Positions 19,230 to 27,321 of a stretch of DNA of 64,000 nt are shown here, one piece after another. Each line of letters opens with the position of its first letter. The stretch's first letter is position 1. This stretch comes from Thalassobacillus devorans (lineage in GTDB: Bacteria > Bacillota > Bacilli > Bacillales > Halobacillaceae): positions 1 to 64,000 of the forward strand of contig NZ_JAASRY010000005.1 in assembly GCF_011761345.1 (NCBI RefSeq), written 5' to 3'. The position numbers and the translations under genes are program-made. The notes beneath the pieces were generated by a model. It searched no databases, had not been told where the DNA came from, and saw nothing but the letters and a program-made list of their open reading frames with translations.

Positions 19230-20066
19230 ATGGTTGACTTGAGTCGGAAATATTCTTGGAACGGAAATGAAGCATTGATTAATGCTGCTCATATGGTAAA
19301 TGAGTTACATGGTGTAAATGACTTACAAGTAGAAAACTGGTTAGATTATGATGAAGTTGATTTATTAACTAAAATCTCAAAGCCTCACAAAGAAACATTA
19401 TTACATGACTACATTAGTTTTATTACCTTTACAATGTATGAGTATACACTGGATAAACATTTTCCTATGGCAGTAATCAATCCACTAGTAGAGCTTATGA
19501 ACATATATGACGTGGATTATTCTTATTTAGGTGAAGCTCCTTTTATTGGTTTGGACGATGAAGATCTCCATCTCTATGGGTATGATCAAAATTTGGTGGA
19601 AAAGTTCGCACATAAGATTTTTAAACTTTATGGAGAAAAATTAGAACCTACTATGGTTAGTGATATATTTACAGTACTTTTTGCAAATAAACAATTTCTA
19701 TATGAATTTAACAAGCAACTCCAAGAAGTGGTAGAGGTTCTGAAATTGAAAGACCACCCGGACTATTTAAAAAAAGATGGAGTATTTAAAAGGTGTAAGT
19801 ATTTGCCGAAATGGTTACAAAAAGGTGTTTTTATGAGGGATAAAGGTAGGTGTCAAATCTGCGGAACAGATTTGACTAAAGTATTACATTTAGACAATCA
19901 AGAGAATTATGATCATATTATCCCTTTAGAATCTGGGGGGACGAATGATCCAACTAACTTCCAGTTAACTTGCGAACATTGTAATAAGTCAAAAGGTGAC
20001 AGAAGCACGATGTATCACAGTTTAGGAGCTAGATTTTGGGAAAATGAGAATCTTTTCCCAAAATAA
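19230..20066 (+). CDS. HNH endonuclease domain protein
   Basis: The 278-aa protein has a C-terminal HNH nuclease domain: KGRCQICGTDL with a zinc-type CxxC, then NYDHIIPLESGGTNDPTNFQLTCEHCNKSKGD, giving the catalytic D-H, the central Asn and the final CxxCN-K. The N-terminal 190 residues are helical and acidic with no recognised domain and may provide target recognition. GAAGGAG precedes the ATG. It lies alone between the inverted repeat at 19053 and the hairpin at 20218. Possible roles are phage defence or homing; neither is demonstrated. Confidence 0.85.
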   Translation: MVDLSRKYSWNGNEALINAAHMVNELHGVNDLQVENWLDYDEVDLLTKISKPHKETLLHDYISFITFTMYEYTLDKHFPMAVINPLVELMNIYDVDYSYLGEAPFIGLDDEDLHLYGYDQNLVEKFAHKIFKLYGEKLEPTMVSDIFTVLFANKQFLYEFNKQLQEVVEVLKLKDHPDYLKKDGVFKRCKYLPKWLQKGVFMRDKGRCQICGTDLTKVLHLDNQENYDHIIPLESGGTNDPTNFQLTCEHCNKSKGDRSTMYHSLGARFWENENLFPK

Positions 20067-20217
20067 TTTTATAATTGTGTATGTTCTCGAATGTTATAGC
20101 TGTTATCTTTTGTATACGTGAGTCATCAAGAGTTCTGTAATATTAGAAGATGACCTTGCGACTTATAACAAATCGATCAGATCGCAATTTACTTTAAATT
20201 AAAGTCTTAACAATCGA

Positions 20218-20250
20218 GGCGATTATTCAATAAGAATATCGCCCTTATTT
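20218..20250 (+). terminator. Cassette-type hairpin 1, after the HNH gene
   Basis: Stem GGCGATTATTC/GAATATCGCC (one bulge), loop AATAA, then CTTATTTTATTT. Similar hairpins follow two other cargo genes (21617 and 22508). Confidence 0.65.
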
Positions 20251-20342
20251 TATTTAATTAATAATTAGACAGGATTGTTGAAGGTTCAGCTTCAATGTAA
20301 ACTGTTATTATACAGGTTTTGGAAATATGAGGAGGGAGTTTT

Positions 20343-21563
20343 TTGAGTATTAAATTTATTCCTGATGAATTAAGACAAGAGGTAAGTGATCTGTTAGATT
20401 TTTTTGAAAGACATTCTATTGGGTGTAACTTTGTATTAGACGATTATGAAGAAGACGATGAAAAGGAAGTAATAGATGAGAGTTATGAACTAGAGGTTTT
20501 GTTTCCAGAATCTTATTCCGAAGAAACCTTTACCATTGGTGAATTACTTGACATAGTTTATGAAGCTCATCGAGTCAAAGTTTTTAATGAATATAAGTTT
20601 GTTGGTAAAAGAGTAGCATTATTCTATATAGACAGTCAGTTACAAGAATTAATGCATGTGTATGGTATTGATATACCTACTACAAAAGAAATAATAGACG
20701 ACCAAGAATACGTTATAGAAGTTGTGAGTGGTTTAACAAGCTATGGAGTTAAATTGATTATGGATAAGAAATTTGACGACCATGTTCCTCCAGTAGATGA
20801 TAGCTACGATAATTTTATAGAAGTTCGTGCTGAAGACTCGATAGATCAGAGTGTTGCAGAAAGCTTAGTTGAAGCATATTTGTTTGAGCTGAAATCTACT
20901 TTAGGGATCAGTATTCATCTCTCTGCTAGGCTAACCAGTGGTGACTCTCACTATGATGAGCTCGATTACAATGAAGGTACATCAAGGCTTAGACCTTTAT
21001 TACGCGGGAAGGGAGTAGAGGAATTATTAAAGTTATATAATTCTTCCTTAAATACTTCAAACACTGAAATCCTTGTATTGACTTATACAAAAGTATTAGA
21101 GTATGTTTCTCAGACAGTTATACAACAAGACTTAATTAACTCTGTTACGAAAAAATTGTTTAGTTCAAGAGCTCTCAATCCAGACGCAAACTACATAATG
21201 GAGTTAAGCAAGGTTTTCGAAGAAAATAGAACAAATAAAAAGGACTATCATGCTATTAAATTGACTATCGAAACATGTTGTGATTTACATGAAATTATAG
21301 AGCAAGCACCGAGGTTTTTAAGGTTTACTAAGAAACTGGATCATGACAGCAAAGATACTGATAAAATAAAAGCCTTGGAAGAAGTGGCTAATGCTATTAG
21401 TAATACTAGAAATATGTTCGCTCATGCTAAAACAAATTATGAAAAGAAGGGTATGGAATGTCCTCCTGAACAGTTAGGTGACTTCACCAAGTGTTTAGAT
21501 GTTCTTACACAACAAGTTATTAGGTGGTTTGCTAAAGAGCATGAAGATAACAGAGTTGTTTAA
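20343..21563 (+). CDS. Large protein with C-terminal HEPN-type motif
   Basis: The 406-aa product has an acidic N-terminus (DDYEEDDEKEVIDESYELEV) and a helical C-terminal third that contains ISNTRNMFAHAKTN, an R-N-x3-H motif near residues 356-361 as in HEPN RNases and ApeA-like defence proteins. No membrane segments are visible. A GAGGAGGGAG site precedes a TTG start. It is flanked by cassette-type hairpins. The assignment rests on the motif alone; the N-terminal half is unrecognised. Confidence 0.5.
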   Translation: MSIKFIPDELRQEVSDLLDFFERHSIGCNFVLDDYEEDDEKEVIDESYELEVLFPESYSEETFTIGELLDIVYEAHRVKVFNEYKFVGKRVALFYIDSQLQELMHVYGIDIPTTKEIIDDQEYVIEVVSGLTSYGVKLIMDKKFDDHVPPVDDSYDNFIEVRAEDSIDQSVAESLVEAYLFELKSTLGISIHLSARLTSGDSHYDELDYNEGTSRLRPLLRGKGVEELLKLYNSSLNTSNTEILVLTYTKVLEYVSQTVIQQDLINSVTKKLFSSRALNPDANYIMELSKVFEENRTNKKDYHAIKLTIETCCDLHEIIEQAPRFLRFTKKLDHDSKDTDKIKALEEVANAISNTRNMFAHAKTNYEKKGMECPPEQLGDFTKCLDVLTQQVIRWFAKEHEDNRVV

Positions 21564-21616
21564 TATTTAAAGGGAATTTATAGAGAGTATCTTGAAATCA
21601 AGTCTTTCAGTATAGG

Positions 21617-21650
21617 GGGCAATTCTTTAACAAGGATTGCCCGATTTCAT
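21617..21650 (+). terminator. Cassette-type hairpin 2, after the HEPN-motif gene
   Basis: Stem GGGCAAT/ATTGCCC around TCTTTAACAAGG, then a T-rich tail. Confidence 0.6.
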
Positions 21651-21687
21651 ATTTGAAACAAATTCTGAAAGAAAGGAGAAATGATAA

Positions 21688-21810
21688 ATGGAGTGCCAAT
21701 TTTGCGGTAATAAAACAAACGAAAATGATCCTTATCCTACGATTTGTGAAAGTTGCTATGATGAAATAAATCTTGAAAGCCCTTCTGGAGAATGGATAAA
21801 TTACGAGTAA
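21688..21810 (+). CDS. 40-aa zinc-finger-like protein
   Basis: GAAAGGAGAA lies 7 bases before the ATG. The product starts MECQFCGNKTNENDPYP and contains two pairs of cysteines, CQFC and CESC, spaced as in a small zinc ribbon. It is too short for standard gene calling. Its position alone between two hairpin-ended genes gives no functional hint. Confidence 0.6.
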   Translation: MECQFCGNKTNENDPYPTICESCYDEINLESPSGEWINYE

Positions 21811-21941
21811 TCTTTTATAGGAATACGCACATATTATGTAGTAATTTATTCAAGAATAGGTAGCTTAAATAACATTAGATTGAGTTAAAACAAATATTTT
21901 GAAATAATCGGTAGTAATTAGGTGAGAAAAGGAGATTATAT

Positions 21942-22487
21942 GTGAAAAAAATTGAAGCAATTTTTATAGACCGAGATGGAACCATTGGTGGTGACGATAC
22001 TGTCCACTATCCAGGGGAATTTGAACTTTTTCCTTACACAGCTACTGAGATTAATAGATTAAAAAGAGATGGAATAAGGATTTTTTCTTTTACAAATCAG
22101 CCGGGTATCTCTAAGGGTTTAGCTAAAGAGAAAGACTTTGAAGAGGAGCTACTAGCGTTTGGGTTTGATGATGTCTATATGTGTCCACATGATCATAATG
22201 AAGGGTGCTCATGTAGGAAACCCAATACGGGGATGTTAATTGAAGCTCAAAAAGATTACGAGTTAGGTCTTGAGAACTGTGCAGTGATAGGGGATCGTTG
22301 GAGTGATATGGTTGCTGCTTCAAGAGTAGGAAGCATAAATATCTTAGTTAGGACCGGAGCTGGTGAATCTTCTATTTCTGAACATTACGATAAACTGCAG
22401 GATGTAAAAATAGATTACATAGCAAATAATCTTCTGGAGGCAATAGATTGGTTGTATGAAGAATATTTAATAAGTAGTAATACTTAA
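21942..22487 (+). CDS. HAD-superfamily phosphatase (HisB-N/GmhB type)
   Basis: The 181-aa protein has the HAD nucleophile motif FIDRDGTIGG, motif II FSFTNQPGISKG, the cysteine/histidine zinc loop CPHDHNEGCSCRKP typical of the heptose-bisphosphate/histidinol phosphatase group, motif III with CRKP, and motif IV IGDRWSDM. It is a soluble phosphatase; the substrate is unknown. The start is GTG with AAAGGAGA upstream. There are no sugar or histidine biosynthesis genes nearby, so a housekeeping role is doubtful; it is cargo. Confidence 0.85.
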   Translation: MKKIEAIFIDRDGTIGGDDTVHYPGEFELFPYTATEINRLKRDGIRIFSFTNQPGISKGLAKEKDFEEELLAFGFDDVYMCPHDHNEGCSCRKPNTGMLIEAQKDYELGLENCAVIGDRWSDMVAASRVGSINILVRTGAGESSISEHYDKLQDVKIDYIANNLLEAIDWLYEEYLISSNT

Positions 22488-22507
22488 CCTTAATTCCAGA
22501 TAAGGGG

Positions 22508-22540
22508 GCGATTGTTCAATATAGACAATCGCTTTTTAAC
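22508..22540 (+). terminator. Cassette-type hairpin 3, after the HAD phosphatase gene
   Basis: Perfect stem GCGATTGT/ACAATCGC, loop TCAATATAG, then TTTTT. It resembles hairpins 1 and 2 in stem sequence and loop. Confidence 0.75.
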
Positions 22541-22616
22541 TAACTGGACAGATTAGTTTAATTGAAAATTTAAAAATCAAAGTACAAAGAGCAAGTTCTG
22601 AAGAGGAGAGGCTAAA

Positions 22617-23618
22617 ATGAAAAAGAAAGTGAACTATTTGATTTTACTTTTGATGACCATCTTTATAGTTGGATGTAGCGACAACGTAGAAGATGCATCC
22701 GCAACAGATGAAAAAACAGATCTACAAGAAGAGACCGCAGTTGAAACAAATGTAAATAGTGAAAAGGAAGAAGAAGCAGATCCACAAGGAGAAGCCGCAG
22801 TTAATACAAAGGAAAAGGAAGAAGCTGACACTACGGTTGTTGAGGAGCCAGTAGTAGAGGAAACGCCAACCGAAACTGATGATGAACTGTTTTCAGGATA
22901 CGAACTAATAGAGGTAGATGGTGGTGACTTAAGCGGAGATAGAGAATCAAATGTAGTAGTAGATATAGGATTTGGTGACAGGGAGTACTGGGCATTCACT
23001 AATGAGTACGGTCAATTAGTAAGAGTCGTTGCTGACGAAATTATTCTACAAGATGATAAAACGGAACCAGTCCTATCGAGTGGCAGATACTTCTCTGACG
23101 AGGCTAAAGTTCCAGGTGTCGAAAGTGATGTATTAGATGAGGGTCACATTATTGCTGACTCTTTGGGTGGGGTATCTAACGCCTATAATATTACACCTCA
23201 AGAAAGTACTCTTAACCGACATGGTGACCAAGCGTACATGGAGGATGCGATACGTAAGGCAGGGGGCGCAACTAATTTTGAAGCAGTCATCTCTTACTCA
23301 GAAACGGACACACAAATACCTTCAAAGTATCAATATTCATACACGATAAACGGTAACGAGGTTGAAGATACTTTCGATAATGTAAATCCTGATGAAGTTA
23401 ATGAGTCGTTAGGATTAACAGGTGGTAACGAATCTTCTAGTTCAGATGACTCTATTTCTGATGAAAAAGGAGATATTTCTAGCGTTGATACTAATGGTAA
23501 TGGGCAAGTAACAATTAAAGAAGCGAAAGACGCGGGTTTCAGTATGCCGATAAGAGACGACCATTGGTTATACCCTTATATGCGAGATAATGATGGAGAT
23601 GGTATGGTTGGAGAGTAA
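22617..23618 (+). CDS. Secreted lipoprotein nuclease with EF-hand-like tail
   Basis: The 333-aa product has a lipoprotein signal (ILLLMTIFIVGCSD, lipobox Cys about residue 20), an acidic low-complexity linker rich in Glu/Thr to about residue 90, and a DNA/RNA non-specific endonuclease domain with DEGHIIADSLGG, AYNITPQESTLNRHGDQAY (the DGH/N variant of the DRGH-His-Me finger site). The C-terminus has DTNGNGQVTIKEAKDAG and DNDGDGMVGE, calcium-binding EF-hand-like loops. It is probably anchored on the outer face of the membrane. AGAGGAGAGG precedes the ATG. Confidence 0.82.
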   Translation: MKKKVNYLILLLMTIFIVGCSDNVEDASATDEKTDLQEETAVETNVNSEKEEEADPQGEAAVNTKEKEEADTTVVEEPVVEETPTETDDELFSGYELIEVDGGDLSGDRESNVVVDIGFGDREYWAFTNEYGQLVRVVADEIILQDDKTEPVLSSGRYFSDEAKVPGVESDVLDEGHIIADSLGGVSNAYNITPQESTLNRHGDQAYMEDAIRKAGGATNFEAVISYSETDTQIPSKYQYSYTINGNEVEDTFDNVNPDEVNESLGLTGGNESSSSDDSISDEKGDISSVDTNGNGQVTIKEAKDAGFSMPIRDDHWLYPYMRDNDGDGMVGE

Positions 23619-23792
23619 GCCTCTAGGACTGTGAAAACAAAATAAATTAACGCAAGAACATTTTCTTCGTTGGACGATTTATACCAATTTGCAAAATTCA
23701 AGATTATGGGGATATGTCCTTTGTTCCGTTAAAGGGAGCTTATCTGTAATAAAGAATATTGAGGTATATGTAAGAGTTAATTCTTAAACAAA

Positions 23793-23832
23793 CAAAAAAG
23801 CAGGTAACTTTTTTAAGTTATCTGCTTTTTTG
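23793..23832. terminator. Bidirectional terminator between the nuclease and immR genes
   Basis: Stem AAAAAAGCAGGTAACTT paired with AAGTTATCTGCTTTTTT (one mismatch), with T-runs on both strands. Nothing else is visible between 23619 and 23792. Confidence 0.85.
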
Positions 23833-23866
23833 TGCATATATAAAATGCAACCTATTATGACATGAT

Positions 23867-24268
23867 TTATTCCTTGTTCTTGTTTTCGCGCTCCTTGGAT
23901 CTTCTTAGTAAGTATTGAAAGTAACTTTCCAATTCCCGGATTTGCTCTGGGCCCATAGCCTTCCATTTTTCTAAATCGAAAAATGCAGCATCTTCAATCC
24001 CATACTTATCCATGAGCTCATTTATTTCATTGATAGTATTGTACTCATTTTCTTTTGTTTCGTTTACTGTAGTCTCAGACCTACCTAATAAATAATCAAC
24101 ACTCACATCTAATGCATTAGCAAGACTAATTAGCATCTCATTTGAAGGTGTACTATAACCATTTTCGTAGTTACTAATTGTACCCTTTGTCGTTTTAATC
24201 TTATTTGCTAATTCATTTTGAGTGAGTCCCTTGGTTTTTCTAGAATATTTAAGTCTTTGTGAGAGCAT
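23867..24268 (-). CDS. immR: ImmR-type repressor of the ICE
   Basis: The 133-aa protein has an N-terminal HTH_3 domain (LKYSRKTKGLTQNELANKIKTTKGTISNYENGYSTPSNEMLISLANALDVSVDYLLG) followed by a hydrophilic C-terminal part, the layout of cI/ImmR repressors that are targets of ImmA proteases. It is divergent from the regulatory genes at 24436, with operators between. In ICEBs1 immR and immA are adjacent; here 6.2 kb of cargo lies between them. Confidence 0.85.
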   Translation of the reverse strand: MLSQRLKYSRKTKGLTQNELANKIKTTKGTISNYENGYSTPSNEMLISLANALDVSVDYLLGRSETTVNETKENEYNTINEINELMDKYGIEDAAFFDLEKWKAMGPEQIRELESYFQYLLRRSKERENKNKE

Positions 24269-24293
24269 TTTTAGTATCCTTTCACTTTTTCAT

Positions 24294-24410
24294 GTACAAG
24301 ATTATTGTACCATCTTTCTAGGTATTTATAGATATTTTTAACTAAAGTACAAGAATCTTGTTTTCATCTATTGACATACAAGAATCTTGTACATATACTT
24401 TAAGTACAAG
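24294..24410 (+). promoter_or_regulatory. Divergent control region with tandem ImmR-type operators
   Basis: Three 17-bp palindromes of consensus GTACAAGAATCTTGTAC lie at 24294-24310, 24347-24363 and 24376-24392, with a half site GTACAAG at 24404-24410. The third fills the spacer of a near-ideal promoter: TTGACA (24371-24376), 17 bases, TATACT (24394-24399). Binding of the repressor there must exclude polymerase. This is inferred to be the master switch for the rightward excision and transfer genes. Confidence 0.85.
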
Positions 24411-24435
24411 TTATTCATACTAAGGAGGTGAAATA

Positions 24436-24693
24436 GTGAAGAATAAACGTTTAAAAGAGGCAAGAATTCAAGCTAACATGAGTCAAACTGAGCTTTCTGA
24501 ATACTTGGGTTACAAGGGAAAACAAAGTGTAGCTAATTGGGAAAATGGATATTCAACACCAACTCTTAAAGTAGCTATTTGTTTAGCAGAAGTTTTGGGA
24601 AAAAATGTCCATTATTTGTTTGGTTATAAAGTACAAGATTCTCATACAAAAAACGAGGAATTAAAATCTAACGAAAGAAAGGAAATGATTTAA
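24436..24693 (+). CDS. Cro-like HTH regulator
   Basis: The 85-aa protein has one HTH_3 domain (LKEARIQANMSQTELSEYLGYKGKQSVANWENGYSTPTLKVAICLAEVLGKNVHYLFG) and a short polar tail. It is the first rightward gene from the operator-controlled promoter, the place of cro-type genes. The start is GTG with AAGGAGGTG 6 bases upstream. Its stop directly abuts the next gene. Confidence 0.85.
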   Translation: MKNKRLKEARIQANMSQTELSEYLGYKGKQSVANWENGYSTPTLKVAICLAEVLGKNVHYLFGYKVQDSHTKNEELKSNERKEMI

Positions 24694-25017
24694 TTGTTTG
24701 AAGCAAAATTACAACCTGAAGCTGATTTCAATAACAAGGTTTACGATATTTTTTATGAAATTGCAAAAAAAGCCCATGAAGATGTGCAAAAAGAAACAGA
24801 ATTACCATACTTGTTAGATCGCACTAAATTAGCCAAATATGTCTTTAATGTAAGTGTACAGTCGTTAGACGCTCATATTTTAAGGCGAAAAGATTTTCCA
24901 AAGGTTCATGTTGGAGGACGGACACTTTACCCTAAAGATCTAGTAATAAACTGGATTAGAGATCATGTTGAGGTCTCTGATCAAACAGCTCCAGAAAGAA
25001 ATTTTGGCGTGATATAA
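24694..25017 (+). CDS. Excisionase-like DNA-binding protein
   Basis: The 107-aa protein has a MerR/HTH_17-like middle (LLDRTKLAKYVFNVSVQSLDAHILRRKDFPKVHVGGRTLYPKDLVINWI) as in Xis proteins and small plasmid regulators. It starts with TTG immediately after the cro-like stop, so it is probably translated by coupling. Its place is where ICEBs1 has xis. A role as recombination directionality factor is inferred from fold and position. Confidence 0.6.
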   Translation: MFEAKLQPEADFNNKVYDIFYEIAKKAHEDVQKETELPYLLDRTKLAKYVFNVSVQSLDAHILRRKDFPKVHVGGRTLYPKDLVINWIRDHVEVSDQTAPERNFGVI

Positions 25018-25071
25018 CTCTATAAATCTATCATATATTATTTAGTTACAACTACTGGTACAAACCAAGGG

Positions 25072-25599
25072 GTGAGTTCAATTTATAATAGTAAGGCTGC
25101 AGATATCATGAAGAAAACAAGAAAAGGAATTAATAAAACACAGCAACAACTGGCAATTGACATGCTTCAATCTAGAGAGTATATCTCAAAGCAAGAAAGG
25201 GGAGAACGGAAGATTCCCCCTGTAACCACCAAATATTTTATAGAGAAATACAATAGTCCTTGGCTAGCACTGGAAGCAGTTAATGAATATATCGGATGGG
25301 GGATTACACAGTTAGATAGCCCGAGGGCTAATAGCGATAAATATTTTCTTCAGTTGTTACTAGAGAAAGAGTTACTGGAAGCACTTGAAACCATTGCTCA
25401 AGTGACATGGACGAAAGATATAGATTATGTTCACTCTATGGAATTGCAAGATATCCATAGATCTGCTGAGACAATGGCTAGTGTGGTTCACTTTTCAACG
25501 CTTTATTTAACAAGTTTATGTGAAACATATAATATCAGCTGGTTAAGGGTGTGGAGAAAACATCATTCTGATTTAAAGACATTGGGCTATCATTTTTAG
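25072..25599 (+). CDS. Helix-turn-helix protein of unknown role
   Basis: The 175-aa product has an N-terminal XRE-type HTH (NKTQQQLAIDMLQSREYISKQERGERKIPP) and a longer helical C-terminal domain with no recognised family. The start is uncertain: GTG at 25072 overlaps an AAGGGGTGAG site, and an ATG at 25108 is an alternative. It lies in the early regulatory block between the xis-like gene and the replication gene and may modulate transfer or replication. Confidence 0.65.
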   Translation: MSSIYNSKAADIMKKTRKGINKTQQQLAIDMLQSREYISKQERGERKIPPVTTKYFIEKYNSPWLALEAVNEYIGWGITQLDSPRANSDKYFLQLLLEKELLEALETIAQVTWTKDIDYVHSMELQDIHRSAETMASVVHFSTLYLTSLCETYNISWLRVWRKHHSDLKTLGYHF

Positions 25600-25630
25600 T
25601 AAATAGCTAGATAAGAAAAGAGGTGAAAGT

Positions 25631-26650
25631 ATGCAGGGGTGGGTAAAGCTTCACAGGAAAATTCTCCATAGTGAAATTTTCGAAAATGAGAAGATGTTGA
25701 AAGTCTTTATATACTGTCTAACTAAATCTAGTCATAAAGATACTGAATCAAGAGTGGGGAGACAAAAGGTAGAAATTGAACCTGGGCAATTCATATTTGG
25801 TAGAAAAAAAGCTGCATCTGAGCTAAATATGACTGAATCCACCGTCCGTGATTATATAAAAACATTAGAAGAAGATGGTGTGATTACGGTTAAAACCACC
25901 AACAAATATAGCATCGTAACCGTTGATAACTGGGCACTTTATCAATCGAATGGTGAAGAATACGACAACAAAACAACAGCAGATAAACATCAAAAAGACA
26001 GCTCCCCGACATCAGAAAGACAGCAAAAAGACACATACAAGAATGAACGAGAACTTAAAGAAGTTAAGAATGTAAAAGAATTTATTACTACAACTACTTC
26101 TGAAGCCATGAATAGTGAGTCCGTTCAATTTTATCAAAACAATATCGGAGTATTACTTCCTCATATTTCTAATGAAATAGCTGGATGGAGCGAGGAGCTT
26201 GGCGATGAATTAACAATTGAAGCCATGAAACGTTCTTTGGAACGAAATAAGATTTCATGGGGATATGTGAAGAGTATCCTTCAATCTTGGCTGAATAAAG
26301 GAATTAAAACTATTGAACAAGCTGAAGCTGAAGAGGTTGAACATAGAGATAGAATTTACCACAAACGCCAGTTTTCTAAAGTACCATCAAGTCAGGAAGT
26401 AATACCTGAATGGTTTAAAAACCGTAACGAACAAAAACAAAATGAAAATAAAAAACCAACTATTGAGGATACGGCCTTAGCAATTGAGTTAGGAATTAAG
26501 TTAAAACGATCCAGGGAGAATATTCTAGAAGCTATTCATAACAGATATGATCTTTCGGAAAGAGACCTACAAGCTATACGGGAAGGGAAGAGCTCAGCTA
26601 AAGAAATCTTATTAAACAAAACGAATTTGAAAGTCGTAGGAGATCCATGA
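25631..26650 (+). CDS. DnaD-domain replication protein
   Basis: The 339-aa product starts with a winged-helix replication-organiser domain (GWVKLHRKILHSEIFENEKMLKVFIYCL, LNMTESTVRDYIKTLEEDGVI), followed by a polar linker and a DnaD-like domain at about residues 165-235 (FYQNNIGVLLPHISNEIAGW ... SWGYVKSILQSWLNKGI). Such proteins recruit host helicase at phage and ICE origins. AAAGAGGTGAAAG precedes the ATG. It suggests the element replicates autonomously after excision. Confidence 0.85.
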   Translation: MQGWVKLHRKILHSEIFENEKMLKVFIYCLTKSSHKDTESRVGRQKVEIEPGQFIFGRKKAASELNMTESTVRDYIKTLEEDGVITVKTTNKYSIVTVDNWALYQSNGEEYDNKTTADKHQKDSSPTSERQQKDTYKNERELKEVKNVKEFITTTTSEAMNSESVQFYQNNIGVLLPHISNEIAGWSEELGDELTIEAMKRSLERNKISWGYVKSILQSWLNKGIKTIEQAEAEEVEHRDRIYHKRQFSKVPSSQEVIPEWFKNRNEQKQNENKKPTIEDTALAIELGIKLKRSRENILEAIHNRYDLSERDLQAIREGKSSAKEILLNKTNLKVVGDP

Positions 26651-26675
26651 CCTTATTTAAAAGGGAGGTGGTAAT

Positions 26676-26912
26676 ATGAAGACATCCGGCAAACATCGTT
26701 TAGCTTACTATGATATTTCATCACAAGCAGATAACGTAAAAACTTTTGAAGGGAAAGTGTACAATATTCACGGTCTTTGGGCGATAGATAGAAATGGTGC
26801 TGCTGAAAGGCTATCTAAAATCTATTATCGAATCCGAACTGTGAAAGACAAACATTTTAAAACAATTGCAAAACGGAAAAATCCTATGAGTGAGCTGAAA
26901 TCAGTAAGGTAA
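26676..26912 (+). CDS. 78-aa protein of unknown function
   Basis: GGGAGGTGG lies 6 bases before the ATG. The product is basic (MKTSGKHRLAYYDISSQADN, IYYRIRTVKDKHFKTIAKRK) and may bind nucleic acid. It is 25 bases downstream of the DnaD-type gene and likely cotranscribed. No family recognised. Confidence 0.6.
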   Translation: MKTSGKHRLAYYDISSQADNVKTFEGKVYNIHGLWAIDRNGAAERLSKIYYRIRTVKDKHFKTIAKRKNPMSELKSVR

Positions 26913-27321
26913 AATATAACGATTTTAATACGTGCTTGAACAGCACTTATTGAACATTGAAAAGTACATATCTAAGTTAGGAAAAGAAAAGTCACGGGAT
27001 TTTCCTAGCAGTCGATCAGCGTTCGGTGCGTGTAACGTGAAACGTATCTTGTGACTGGGAAAAGCATTGCATCAATAATGGTTATACTCTTGAGGTGAGG
27101 CATTGCCAACGAAGCTCTGGAGAGTTTGACCTAGATGCATAAAGTTCTACGTATATGCTAGAAACGTTGTGCATTGCAGCAAAGGCTATTCGAATGTTGC
27201 ATAGGGTTGATTGTACCTAGCCATAAACAATCAAATAATTTTATTCCTTTCCATAATGTGGTTTTTTGTTCGAGTAGGTGTTAGAATCGTTATACAAATC
27301 ACTTAAGAAGGGAATGATCTG
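26913..27321 (+). ncRNA. Non-coding stretch, candidate structured RNA or replication/transfer site
   Basis: This 409-base gap has no ORF and is visibly more GC-rich between about 26986 and 27230 than its neighbours. GTCAC (26992-26996) can pair with GTGAC (27052-27056) while TTTTCC just after the first can pair with GGAAAA after the second, the order of an H-type pseudoknot. GCATTGC occurs three times in direct orientation at 27065, 27101 and 27171. It does not fit any RNA class I can name. It may also include an origin of replication. Confidence 0.4.

Noticed and set aside
20218-22540. CRISPR array
   Set aside because: The three related hairpins are separated by whole genes and differ in sequence; there are no regularly spaced repeats or cas genes in the window.
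15928-24268. The element is ICEBs1 itself
   Set aside because: The regulatory genes are similar in type, but the insertion site, relaxase type, transfer genes and cargo differ.
26913-27321. Group I or group II intron
   Set aside because: No domain V-like hairpin, no intron-encoded protein and no split gene at the flanks.
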